DNA of 64,000 nt from positions 118,128,290 through 118,192,289 of the forward strand of contig NC_033794.1 of assembly GCF_001876935.1 (NCBI RefSeq), in the 5' to 3' direction. Both the position numbers and the translations under genes were made by a program. This document shows, in pieces, positions 22,472 through 31,782 of this stretch; the stretch's first letter is position 1, and every line of letters begins with the position of its first letter. Origin of the DNA: Asparagus officinalis. Taxonomy: Eukaryota > Streptophyta > Magnoliopsida > Asparagales > Asparagaceae. The notes beneath the pieces were generated by a model. The model ran no database searches and had not been told where the DNA came from. It saw only the letters and a list, made by a program, of their open reading frames with translations.

Positions 22472-22562
22472 GACTCGGCCGAAACCGAACCACCCCAGGG
22501 TGGCTCGGCCCAAGCCGAGCCACCCTGAGGTGGCTCGGTGAAGGCCGAGCCACCCATGGGTG
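22472..22562 (+). promoter_or_regulatory. CCGAGCCACC inverted-repeat cluster upstream of TATA
   Basis: Alternating words GGTGGCTCGG and CCGAGCCACC occur about six times in 90 bp, so many pairs can fold back on each other. The cluster lies 40-130 bp upstream of the TATA box. A larger cluster of the same words is at 55085-55290. It is an enhancer-like candidate; function is not shown. Confidence 0.7.
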
Positions 22563-22568
22563 GCTAGG

Positions 22569-22610
22569 CTCAGAACTGTGCAAATGCACAGTTCTGAGTG
22601 TCTATAAATA
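22569..22610 (+). promoter_or_regulatory. Perfect 14-bp hairpin abutting the TATA box
   Basis: CTCAGAACTGTGCA and its reverse complement are separated by AA (22569-22582 and 22585-22598). Four bases later comes TATAAATA (22603-22610), the likely core promoter. Confidence 0.8.
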
Positions 22611-22849
22611 GGCCTTGTGCTCATTTGTTTCAGAGGTTGGAAATTTTGGAGAGAGGCGAAGCCTTGCTGGATTGAAGACTCAGATCTAAAAAAGATCACA
22701 ACTTTGAAGGCTTGGAGACTTGGACTTTCAGATCCGGTGCTCGGCGATCACCAACGCCAAATAAGGCAGGAGTTCGAGAGGATTGGATTTGAGATCTACA
22801 CGATCACACTCCGGATCTAAGCTTGGTTCTTAGATCCCGAGATTCGAGC

Positions 22850-22906
22850 GGTTGTTTCCTTGGTGAAACAATCCCTCCCGGCTATTATTCCCTTGGTGGA
22901 ATATTA
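22850..22906 (+). other. Twin leader hairpins (copy 2)
   Basis: The first hairpin, GGTTGTTTC/GAAACAATC (one G-T pair) with loop CTTGGT, is at 22850-22873. The second, with inner stem TATTCC/GGAATA and the same loop, is at 22883-22906. Compared with 4433-4456, three stem pairs of the first hairpin have changed on both sides and still pair. Confidence 0.78.
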
Positions 22907-23143
22907 CCCGTCATATCGTGTAGATCCGACCGGATCGAGATCACGCGGTGGTCCACGGCAAATAACCCCGGCGCAGGCAAAGAACCCACCAAAGCGAGCG
23001 ACCGCAAAACAGGAGCTCGCGATTAGTTCGACAAATAAGGAAAATTGTAATCTTTACTTTGTTTTCTTTGATTTTTCATTGTAACCGGATCTTATAAAAA
23101 GACCGGATCTTTGTAACGCATAAAGTTGTTAACTGAGATAGCA

Positions 23144-25999
23144 ATGATATCAACAATGAAGAAAGCTACGATTTTTCCCGCGAACAATCTGGCGACCACA
23201 GTGGGAGCCAACAGCTTTACTGCCGAAGCTGTCGCGTCGCAGCCGCGGATCCCGATCCCGGTCGAGGAGGAGGTCGAGTACGAATTCGACCAACAAAAGT
23301 TCGAGGAGTATCTGTCATCCTCGTCCGAATCCACCTCCCCTCGCAAGTCCAAGTCTCCAAAGCTCTCTTCCAAGAGAAAACTTCGTTGGTACGAAGAAGT
23401 TGAAGCTGCCAACGAAGATCTCGCCCCGTTTGATGCCGAAGCTGCATCGGGTGAGATCTCTCCTTCCAACCAGGTCAGATCTGCTCTGGCCGAATCTTCC
23501 GTTGCCGAGGGCGTAGTGACTCTCTCAAAGAGAGCCCGCCAAAGGCAACGTCAGCGCCTTGCGAAACAAATCGCAAAGGCAATGGAATCTGTGGACGGGA
23601 TCCGTTACAACACGGATCTGAAGAACAGAAGAGGCGAACGACCTCAACAACCAATGAATGGCAACTCCTCCAAGCCACCAACGAACGAATGGATCCGTGT
23701 CAAACGGAACCGTTCAACGCTGGAGGATCGCATTCAGAAGCGCCGCGCACTCTCAGCACAAGCACGAGCTCAAGTTCAAGAAGCCCGTAGAAGGTGGCAG
23801 AATGGAGTAGCCAAGAAATCACCACTAACTCACAAAATATGGAGGCCAAAGTCCAAAGTGGTGAGTCAGGCCGAGGATCGACCTTTACAGCCTTCAAAAC
23901 GAGTTCAACCTCCCGAACCATCCCGAGGAAGGAGGTCAATCTTGGAGCGCCTCGGTCCAATTCCCGACGAGCGCAACGAAGTCCATGAACGCTCGGGCCC
24001 GATGAAGAGGCTCCGAACTAATCAACATGCTGGGGGTCGACACAACCCTCAACATGACAAAGAGTTTACGGCACCCAAGCGCACTACCTTGCGCATCGAA
24101 GTTCGGGAGCCCGCTGAGAATTCATGTCTACAAAGGCGTGTTTCGAGGCGAGTGACTCTCGGAAGTCCAAATAAGGCAGTTTGCTCTCAGAAGGAAACGT
24201 TGTCATCCGAGGATGATAACGTTATACCTGGGAAATCATGCCAACACGCGATAGGTTACTCCGATCAAATGGACGAGTTGTACTATCGTGCTGGGGGTAC
24301 GAACAAAACAAGAAAAAGAAGCCCTCAAGGGCTCGAAACTCAGTGCCCATGTGCCAAGCTCATTCGGGTAGTACTGTCTCAATGCAACTGCATCAAGGGA
24401 GTCCCCGAGAGAATTTCAGTGTTCGAAAGGCTCGGCACCGAAACGCCAAAACCAAGGCATAGGCGCTTCCGGCAAAGAAGAACAGTGGTTAAGGATGGAG
24501 AATTTCCGAAGGTCACCGCCAACATGACCAGCAAAGAGACATCGACACAGATTGATCTCAAATCGTTTCTGGAAGCGTCCCGGCGTGTAACCCGTCTGCA
24601 GTCCGGAGCCATCGCACGAGGAACTTATGGTAGGGTTCGGATAAGATTGCCTTCGGAAGATGAAGAATCGGATTCCTGCTCTGCTGTCGCATCGGACAAT
24701 ACAGTGTCCAGCGAAGGACAACCCCGCGAGTCATTCATGATAGGCGCGGAAGAAATGGCCAAAATGCTTGAAGACGCTTTGGCTAAGCAGAAAGAAAGTT
24801 TTAAATTCGAGATGGAGACGGCCATGCAGCAGATGAGAGAGATGCATGAACAGCAAATCCAAGCATTCAGGAACCAACAAGGTGAACCAAGCCACCGTAA
24901 CCAGGTTGCTCAGGAAAAGGAGCACGCGGATGGGGATGAAGCTCACAATGCCAATAACCCTCCCATCAATGCAGGGGGTGGTAGTGAGGATGCCAACGGG
25001 GATACAAGTGAAGACTTGAAGATCAAAAGCCTCGAGAGTAAAATCAATACGTTGCTGTCTGCTCAAGAGGTAAAGAAAACGGGCATTCCTTGTCCATACC
25101 CGAGGGAATGGGAATCAATCCCCTATCCGGCGAAGTTTAGTCTAATCAACTTCACGCCGTTCGATGGAAGGGGTTCCCCCACCCAGCATTTGATTTATTT
25201 CAAATCGCACCTGGGTGCTATCTCTGGGAACGAGCCTCTGATGGTGCGGTCATTCGTCGGCACTCTTCGCGGAGCTGCCTTCGATTGGTATCGTCGCCTC
25301 AAGCCAGGAAGCGTGAACAGCTGGGATGACATGGAGACGAAGTTCCTTGCAAATTTCTTCGACGACGACACCGAGATCTCTATCGGATCGTTGCTCGACG
25401 AGAAACAAAAAGACGGGGAGTTAGTCGACACCTTCGTCAAAAGGTTCCGGAACAAGGCGATGAATTGCCGGGACCCGATCACCGAGGAATTCATTCTCCA
25501 GACTTGCCACAACAACCTCGCATTGGACGTATTGGAGGCAATGGGGACAGCACCGTCTGACACTTGGAAGGATCTGAAGGTGCGCGGTGAACAAGCCGAA
25601 CGCTTCCTTAAAAGGAAGAAGGCCGAAAGGAACCAACCGACGGTTAATCTGCTGGACTCAAACTTCGCTTCCCGTGGTAAGGGCAAAGCACCTGCAGCTG
25701 CTGGTGGTGCTAATCAAGCGTCACAACAGCAATCCCGAAGGCAGCAGAAGACTTCGGGTCCGAGACTCCAGAGAGAGTATTCCTTCAAGGACGAAGACGT
25801 TCCAACCATCTTCGAATCGCTCCTCGAAGGCAACAAGATCAAGCTACCACCTATCACGAATCAGGAGGAAGCTGATAACACTACGGACCCAAAGTACTGT
25901 GCATACCACAGAAGGGTTGTTCATCCCACCAAGGATTGCTTTGCTCTCAGGAATAGCATTCAGACCTTGGTCGAAGCCGGCGTTATAACGCTAAGGTAA
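23144..25999 (+). CDS. gag: Intact Gag polyprotein of the gag-only element
   Basis: One uninterrupted frame of 951 codons if started at ATG 23144. There is no ATG between the primer site and 23581, yet the protein in that gap is conserved with the copy at 55908 onward, mostly with third-base differences. The start is therefore placed in the LTR at 23144 or 23156. Residues 1-500 are basic and low in structure, with repeated LERLG/FERLG words and an EEEVEYEFDQQKFEEYL segment. A predicted coiled coil lies at about 545-580. The Gag core (FTPFDGRGSPTQHLIYF, FDWYRRLKPGSVNSWDDM) spans about 650-800, followed by a C-x2-H-x4-H-x4-C knuckle near 920. It would bind RNA and form particles. No protease follows. 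Confidence 0.88.
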   Translation: MISTMKKATIFPANNLATTVGANSFTAEAVASQPRIPIPVEEEVEYEFDQQKFEEYLSSSSESTSPRKSKSPKLSSKRKLRWYEEVEAANEDLAPFDAEAASGEISPSNQVRSALAESSVAEGVVTLSKRARQRQRQRLAKQIAKAMESVDGIRYNTDLKNRRGERPQQPMNGNSSKPPTNEWIRVKRNRSTLEDRIQKRRALSAQARAQVQEARRRWQNGVAKKSPLTHKIWRPKSKVVSQAEDRPLQPSKRVQPPEPSRGRRSILERLGPIPDERNEVHERSGPMKRLRTNQHAGGRHNPQHDKEFTAPKRTTLRIEVREPAENSCLQRRVSRRVTLGSPNKAVCSQKETLSSEDDNVIPGKSCQHAIGYSDQMDELYYRAGGTNKTRKRSPQGLETQCPCAKLIRVVLSQCNCIKGVPERISVFERLGTETPKPRHRRFRQRRTVVKDGEFPKVTANMTSKETSTQIDLKSFLEASRRVTRLQSGAIARGTYGRVRIRLPSEDEESDSCSAVASDNTVSSEGQPRESFMIGAEEMAKMLEDALAKQKESFKFEMETAMQQMREMHEQQIQAFRNQQGEPSHRNQVAQEKEHADGDEAHNANNPPINAGGGSEDANGDTSEDLKIKSLESKINTLLSAQEVKKTGIPCPYPREWESIPYPAKFSLINFTPFDGRGSPTQHLIYFKSHLGAISGNEPLMVRSFVGTLRGAAFDWYRRLKPGSVNSWDDMETKFLANFFDDDTEISIGSLLDEKQKDGELVDTFVKRFRNKAMNCRDPITEEFILQTCHNNLALDVLEAMGTAPSDTWKDLKVRGEQAERFLKRKKAERNQPTVNLLDSNFASRGKGKAPAAAGGANQASQQQSRRQQKTSGPRLQREYSFKDEDVPTIFESLLEGNKIKLPPITNQEEADNTTDPKYCAYHRRVVHPTKDCFALRNSIQTLVEAGVITLR
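23190..23209 (+). promoter_or_regulatory. Primer-binding site of family A
   Basis: TGGCGACCACAGTGGGAGCC, three bases after the LTR. The same 20 bases follow the LTR at 55908-55927, and a CpG-decayed version lies next to the family T LTR at 37798-37815. Position and conservation identify it; I cannot name the primer tRNA with certainty. Confidence 0.8.
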
Positions 26000-26920
26000 G
26001 CCAAATAAAAACGGCAAAACTCCGACCGGTATAAGAGTATAAACTGCTTCCTGACACTCCAAAGAGTATACGAGTATAAACTGTTTCTCAACACTCCGAA
26101 AAGTATACGAGTATAAACTGCTTCTTAATACTCCAATAGGTATATGAGTCTAAACTGTTTCCCCACTTTTGACGGGAAGTTCCTGGAGAATATTAAGCTA
26201 ATATTCTTAAGGATAACCCGGTTAGTTAACTGATAATAATGTCCGAACCAGTTCCGCAGAGGAAACTGGGGGTGGACGATTTATGTAACGGGAAGTTCCC
26301 AAAACCACAGCAATGTAATGAATAAGGACTCCCATTCAAGTTCTCACTGTGTCTGTGCACTCAACACTCTCTCTGTTAGAGTCTGGACGTAAAGTTCCTG
26401 ATTGGTCAAACCTTCTTACAGTTAGGACCACAGTCAAAATCCCCTCTCGATTCTCCCAATGAACGAGAGGTCCACAAATCAAGCGATCAAACCTTCCTAC
26501 AGTTAGGATCGTCTTAAACCTTCCATTCGGTCAAACCTTTCTACAGTTAGGACCAAAACCAAAAACCCCTCTCGATTCCTCCAATGAACGAGAGGTCCAC
26601 TTTCAAATCGAGTGATCAAACCTTCCTACAGTTAGGGTCACCTCAAACCTCCCACTTGGTCAAACCTTCCTACAGTTAGGACCAAAACCACGATTCATTC
26701 TCGATAAACGAGAAATTCATCTTTAGTTCGATAATCAAACCTTCCGACAGTTAGGGTTATCCGAATCTTTTTGATTCTCGGAGTGGAGATCCCACTCTTA
26801 GTTTCACCTTTCCGGATTCTGGGGGTGGAGATCCCACCTCGAGTCTCCTTTCCTTCTTTGTTCGGGGAATAGAATATAAAATTCTTCCTTCCCCATACCA
26901 ATCCTTTTCGAAGAATTCAG
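26000..26920 (+). other. 3' noncoding region of family A copy 2
   Basis: Starts with three GTATA(T/C)GAGT(A/C)TAAACTG units (26030-26155), then GTTCCTGGAGAATATT (26179-26194), then the hairpin series (26403-26765) and GAGTGG/GGTGG hairpins (26781-26838). Its order matches copy 1 (1027-1930). It stops abruptly at 26920, where part of the 3' LTR follows. Confidence 0.8.
26403..26838 (+). repeat. Hairpin array with constant loop (copy 2)
   Basis: Six inverted repeats around a loop close to AAACCTTCCTACAGTTAG: TGGTC/GACCA (26403-26430), CGATC/GATCG (26484-26511), GGTC/GACC (26529-26554), GTGATC/GGTCAC (26612-26641), TTGGTC/GACCAA (26656-26685) and TTCGATAATC/GGTTATCCGAA (26727-26765). Two hairpins with loop AGATC follow: GAGTGG/CCACTC (26781-26797) and GGTGG/CCACC (26824-26838). 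Stem pairs are kept while the bases differ. Confidence 0.82.
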
Positions 26921-27274
26921 GTCCCGAGACTTGAGCGGTTGTTTCCTTGGTGAAACAATCCCTCCCGGCTATTATTCCCTTGGTGGAATATTACCCGTCA
27001 TATCGTGTAGATCCGACCGGATCGAGATCACGCGGTGGTCCACGGCAAATAACCCCGGCGCAGGCAAAGAACCCACCAAAGCGAGCGACCGCAAAACAGG
27101 AGCTCGCGATTAGTTCGACAAATAAGGAAAATTGTAATCTTTACTTTGTTTTTCTTTGATTTTTCATTGTAACCGGATCTTATAAAAAGACCGGATCTTT
27201 GTAACGCATAAAGTTGTTAACTGAGATAGCAATGATATCAACAATGAAGAAAGCTACGATTTTTCCCGCGAACA
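26921..27274 (+). repeat. Truncated 3' LTR of family A copy 2
   Basis: Nearly identical to 22834-23186 and ends CGCGAACA, next to the duplication CTGAG. The first ~790 bp are missing; the junction is at GAATTCA/GGTCCCGAGA. It still carries the twin hairpins and the proposed gag ATGs. Confidence 0.92.
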
Positions 27275-27286
27275 CTGAGTCCCATG

Positions 27287-28073
27287 CTGAGAATGTCGAT
27301 GATCGATCCTCTGAGCGAGCATCGTCGGAGTCCTTTCCGAAATTGTAAAACAATTCCGATGAGGAAGAAGTGTAAGCTAAACCTCCTTGAGTCTTAGTGA
27401 AGTAGTTCAAAGGTTTACCTTTAGGTATGTAGGTGGGTCGGATGACTATCTTCCGCCCTCTGCCGTAGTTCAGGCCTTCTTGGCGAGTGAAGTCATAACC
27501 CATGTCCTTCATCATGCTTTTTGCTATTTGACTGTATTGCAAAAAATGGGCTGCGGACTCCTCCTCTTTTGACTCATCCCACAATGTGCATAAGGGGTGA
27601 TCGATTTTCCCAAATATAATATCCTTTTGACAACTATCTTGGGCAGCTATGACGAATATAGCTTGCAAAGACTCAATCGTTTGTCTTTTCGCGACATACG
27701 ACGAATATACGGGAAAGTGTAGAGAAGGGTCACTGTAGAGCATCAACATTGGGTCGTTAGGTAGGTCATCCTTAGATGTCGGGCAAGATGATAAGTAAGC
27801 AAAATTAAACTTCTCATTCAAGATAATCTCATCCACCTTGACAACGTCGGTTACATAGTGGCTTTCGTAGCCGATTACAATCGATTTGAAATCGTTCAGG
27901 ACAAGGCTATTGTCGTATTCCGGCTCGCTATCTGCTTCATTACCACTCTCGAGTTCCTCGATCGGTGGTTCGTCAGAATCTTGGTAAAGTAGGGAATTCG
28001 TGAAGTAGTTCTCGACTCCCTTGAAGGGTTGTTTGTCAGCAACTACTATCTTCACCCGATCGTAGTCATCCAT
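27287..28073 (-). pseudogene. pol: Family T linker between protease and RT
   Basis: Protein similar to 60000-60780 of the pol-bearing family A copy: KIVVADKQPFKGVENYFTN, an acidic stretch, then a GYDFTRQEGLNYGRG...YIPKGKPLNYFTKTQGGLAY segment. The last part resembles a G-patch-like glycine motif. The function of this linker is unknown to me. It is cut at its C-terminal side by the copy 2 insertion and resumes at 22046 on the minus strand. Confidence 0.8.
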
Positions 28074-28079
28074 GTATTT

Positions 28080-28439
28080 TAGTCATTGGTGTAATGTGGA
28101 TGAGACAATGTGATTGTTATGGATCCAGGGTCATCCTAGCAGCATGTTGTAAAAAGGCTCAACGTCGATGATGTAGCAGGTGACCTCCGTCTTCATGTCG
28201 CCTACAGGACACTTTAGGCGGATCTTGCCGAGCGGCCTCATCCCGATGGCGTTAAACCCGAAGATGGTCGTGGTTATTGCGGAGAGATGTGTTTGGGAGA
28301 CCCCCAGGTATTGCATAAGTTTCAAGGGGACGATGCTCAGTGCGGATCCAGGGTCAACTTGGATTCGATCCACTCTGGAGGAACCGATGTACCCCGTGAA
28401 GTACAAGGGTCGATCGTGGGAAGTGCTTTTGATTAGCAT
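28080..28439 (-). pseudogene. pol: Family T aspartic protease
   Basis: Retropepsin-like: HDRPLYFTGYIGSSRVDRIQVDPGSALSIVP has the Asp-x-Gly-Ser catalytic box as DPGS, as in the copy near 59690. It is followed by a flap-like IFGFNAIGMRPLGKIRLK and YIIDVEPFYNMLLG. Stops separate it from gag and linker. Confidence 0.85.
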
Positions 28440-30768
28440 GTCTTCCAGAGTGAATGTGATGTAGGGGGCCCATTCTTCAGAGGCCTGACAACACTGTAAA
28501 CACTCCTTTCACGCGTCTTCTTCCCTTGTAAATGAGAAGTACGTGGCGAAAACCTCTGTGTCGGCCAATGCCTCCTGTAGAGATTCCCGAGTAGGTCTAG
28601 ATAGACGCAGGAGTTCATACATGGTGATTCTGGCTGGAATATTCTTTAGCTATGCGAGTACGTTGAACTTGAAAGGCTGGTTGCTTGAGCTAGCCCCATC
28701 GGGATTTGGAAGGGTCTCTGCAGGTTGCCGCCTGGAGGGTCCTGCCGGCTCCTCCGTCCTGGCAGGGTAATTCTTGGCGAATTCTCTCCTTACCCTGGTG
28801 GTCAGGGCGGTAGCATCCTCGTCGAAGTCGGTGAGGGTGGCTACTGCCATTTTTCCTTCATGTGGGATAGTGGATACAGTGTTGTAAGGTTTACCCTTGG
28901 TCTTCTTCGAAGGCTTTGAAGTCCATTTTTCATCACCGAGGAGGTCCGGATAGACCCACATCACTTGCCCCAACGATAAGGTTTGGGATACTAAACCTTT
29001 TTCTTGTTGATTATGAGGGTCATCGTTAGTGATCTTCAGCATTGCCTTAGGGATAGGAACTACCCCCGTCTGCGCTTGAACCTATGGGAGATCTTTTCCA
29101 AAATACAGAGTGATCATATTTGTGGTCACCTGCTTCTGTACCTTCTCCTTTTTTTAGAACTCCCGCATTGTATAGGGCTTGAAGCTTATCCTTGAGGATA
29201 TAGCATTTGGAAGTATGGTGGCCGAGGAACCTGTGGTACGCGCAGTAGCCCGGTTCCTCGGTTTTGTTCGCCTCCTTAGGCTTGGTTACTTCCGGCAGCT
29301 TAATCTTGTTTCTCTTGAGGAGCATGTTAAGAGTTGCTACGACCTGATCTTCCCTGAAGTTGTTTTTCCTCGGAGGACGTTGTTCAAACGGCCTAGGTTT
29401 CGGCCTTTTGGCTGGTTTGGGCATCGGAGCGGAGTCAACGGCCATGATCTCCTTTCCTCTCGCTCGAGGGGGATTCTTCGGCTTGCTCAGTTCTGCAGCT
29501 CCCTTTTTAGGGTGAGGCTCCTCGGCATCAAGCCTTTTGATTATATTCTCGACCTGTTCACCCTGGCGAATGAGTTCTTTCTAGGTTCGGGTTTCTACCA
29601 CGCCAACCTTGGACAGAATATGGATTGAAAGGTTATTGCGGCACATCTCGATCAGCGTGGATTCAGAGACTTAGTCTCGGCAATGAACTGATTGGTTCCT
29701 AAACCTTTTCACAAAGTCATTGATCGACTCCGACTTATTTTGCTTCTCGGCTAGGAGGGTGGCCATTGACACCTCGGTATCATCAACGAAGAAATGGGCT
29801 AAGAAAAGTCTTTTCGCGTCTAGCTATAACTTAATAGAGCCTGATTCAAATTTGTGGAACCATTCGAAAGCTACCCCTCTGAGGGTGCCGATGAATATCC
29901 GGGTGAGGATGGCATCATTCCCGGTGAGGAATCTGGTCTGAGCCAAAAATTAGTAAATGTGCTGTGAAGGGGAGCCCTTACCATCAAATTATACCAAACT
30001 GATGGGTTTAAATTTTGTCGGGTAGGGGATCGTATCCCACTCGATAGGATACGTCCTGGCCACCCCCAGTTTTTTCATGTTTTGTTGGAGCTTTAAGGCA
30101 TTGAGTTGGCTTTGGAACTCATCAAATCTCTTGTCTCGGGTGGTACCCCCGGAGCGCGACGTTCCCACCAACGACTTTGAGGAGTGATCCGACAGGAGTT
30201 CAACATTATCCTCCTATCCAGTCATCTGATTAGGAGTAGGTTCCCATTCCTTGCCTCCCGCCAGCCTCCATGGGGTACGCGTGACCTTCTTTTTCTTCTT
30301 TTTATTCAGAAGTTGCTCCAACATGTCTCTTATGGACTCGATGGCAAGCTGATGTTATTCAAACTTTTGAGCGATCATCTGATCACTTGAGGTTTTAGCC
30401 ATGTGCACCCTTGCTGAATCGTCGTTACTCGAGTGTGATGTCTGGGACGTGGCCGCCTCTGAGAAAACTTCCTCTTCACCTCTAGAAGGGGGTGCTAGGA
30501 GAGCGTAGTCAAGCGGGATGTTAACTCCCGTACGACTGTGGGTGTGCAGGAATATACCGTCACGCTCGCATTGAACTAGCGGGTGACTGGGCCCTAGGAA
30601 GGAGTCCAAGTCTGGAGGATTTGGGAGTACATTTTTACCCTTCCTCGTCATGTTAACAGTAGTGGACGAGAGTTCTAAATCATCAACAGCGCGCCTTCTT
30701 TGGTGGCTACGCCTTTGACGAGAAGATCTCGGTTGGGAAGGGCGTTGAGTGAGCCTTTTGAACACCAA
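28440..30768 (-). pseudogene. gag: Family T Gag
   Basis: The N-terminal frame starts MVFKRLTQRPSQ at 30768. The core start MKKLGVARTYPIEWDTIPYP (about 30085-30020) matches the family A MKKTGIPCPYPREWESIPYP region. The core (29980-29500) is broken by stops. The nucleocapsid (29445-29047) has the knuckle CAYHRFLGHHTSKC. A C-terminal segment (29042-28650) includes DPHNQQEKGLVSQTLSLG and MWVYPDLLGDEKW, matching 58900-59000. It is not translatable as one protein. Confidence 0.85.
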
Positions 30769-31782
30769 AGGTTTCGTTATTCCTACACACTGGCAGTCGA
30801 CGAGTACTATTTGGATAAGCCTTTCACAGTGACATTAAGGATCTGCCTCATGTATGGTACGTTTGCAAGTTAAGTAACCCCGGAGATCTTCCGCGAGTGG
30901 TTGGCGACAACCCCCAGCATCAGAGGGGTCAACCGAGCGATTGCATGAGAGTGGTTTGGATGAACTCTCCTACGTGCACATGGTGGAATGGTTAGGTGTT
31001 GGAGTTAGGCGAGTTCGCCTTAATCGGCGAGTCTTCACGCTCAGGCGAGTTCTTGCCTACGGGTGAACTTTGACCTTTTGTTCATGTAGGAGATTTTGTG
31101 AGGTACCGCCTACTGCTTTGCCTTTGTCGTTAAGGCTCATTCACTCGCAACGCTTACCCATCGAGTGGACTCGGTGAGGCTCGCCTGATTTTAGGGGCTC
31201 GCCTGATTTCGAGAGCTCGCTTGCTCGTGTAGGCTCGCCTGCTCTGGGCAGTCCGTTTGCATCAGGGATGTGACCCGAGAAACGAAATCCACTTGAGTGG
31301 GAAGGCTTGCCCATTTGGATTGGTTCGCCTGAGTGGCCCAGTTTGTCAGAAATACCAGACCCGCTAAAATGGTGGATATTATAGTCAGAGTGAAGCCCGC
31401 CTGAATGTGAGGGTTCGCCTGATTTGGCGAGCCCACCAGCGTTAGGAAGGTTGCTCCTCCGTCTTACACTTTTCAGACCCGAATAATAATTTAGGCCGTC
31501 ACAGGAGGCGAAGGTTTAGGCCCCCTGTTGGGCGAGGATCTATCTTCGCCACTGGCGGGCTCTTCTAGAGAGAGGAGCACCCGTGCGGACCGTGACAGTG
31601 TGGTCTGCACCAAGATGGACCACTATCTCTTCCTGAGTGGAGGTTGGCGAGGGTCGTTTGGCAACCCATCTGGCAGCCTTTTGCTCTGTGCTCTTGAGCT
31701 CTGGTGTGGCCTCGATCAATTCGGAGGGAATAGGCTCCTCTGGCGTGACTCAGATAGAGTCTTCAGGCGCGGAGGCTTTGAC
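30769..31782 (-). other. Family T leader, part 1
   Basis: Untranslated region between primer site and gag, split by the chromovirus. It contains repeated (G)CTCGCCTGA/GGCGAG(TT) words (30990-31440), also frequent in the family T LTR. I see no supportable gene; the short ORFs are repeat artefacts. It ends with the duplication TTGAC (31778-31782). Confidence 0.6.

Larger units (their letters stand above)
22047..23186 (+). repeat. 5' LTR of family A copy 2 (1140 bp)
   Basis: It starts TGTAGGCGTATAAAATTGCC and ends CCCGCGAACA. From left to right: an inverted-repeat cluster (22472-22562), a perfect hairpin (22569-22598), a TATA box (TATAAATA, 22603-22610), twin leader hairpins (22850-22906), a second TATA-like word (TATAAAAAG, 23093-23101) between two ACCGGATCT direct repeats, and in-frame gag ATGs at 23144 and 23156. 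Confidence 0.93.
22047..27274 (+). mobile_element. Gag-only (TR-GAG-like) family A copy 2, with intact gag
   Basis: A complete insertion with TG...CA ends and a perfect duplication CTGAG (22042-22046 and 27275-27279). The order is 5' LTR, primer site, one long gag ORF (23144-25999), about 920 bp of 3' noncoding DNA, and the last 354 bp of the 3' LTR. No pol is present. The gag stop and the sequence just after it match copy 1 at 1026, so the gag-only form is shared by at least two copies. A later deletion removed the rest of the 3' noncoding region, the purine tract and the first ~790 bp of the 3' LTR. It interrupts family T between linker and RT. Confidence 0.93.
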
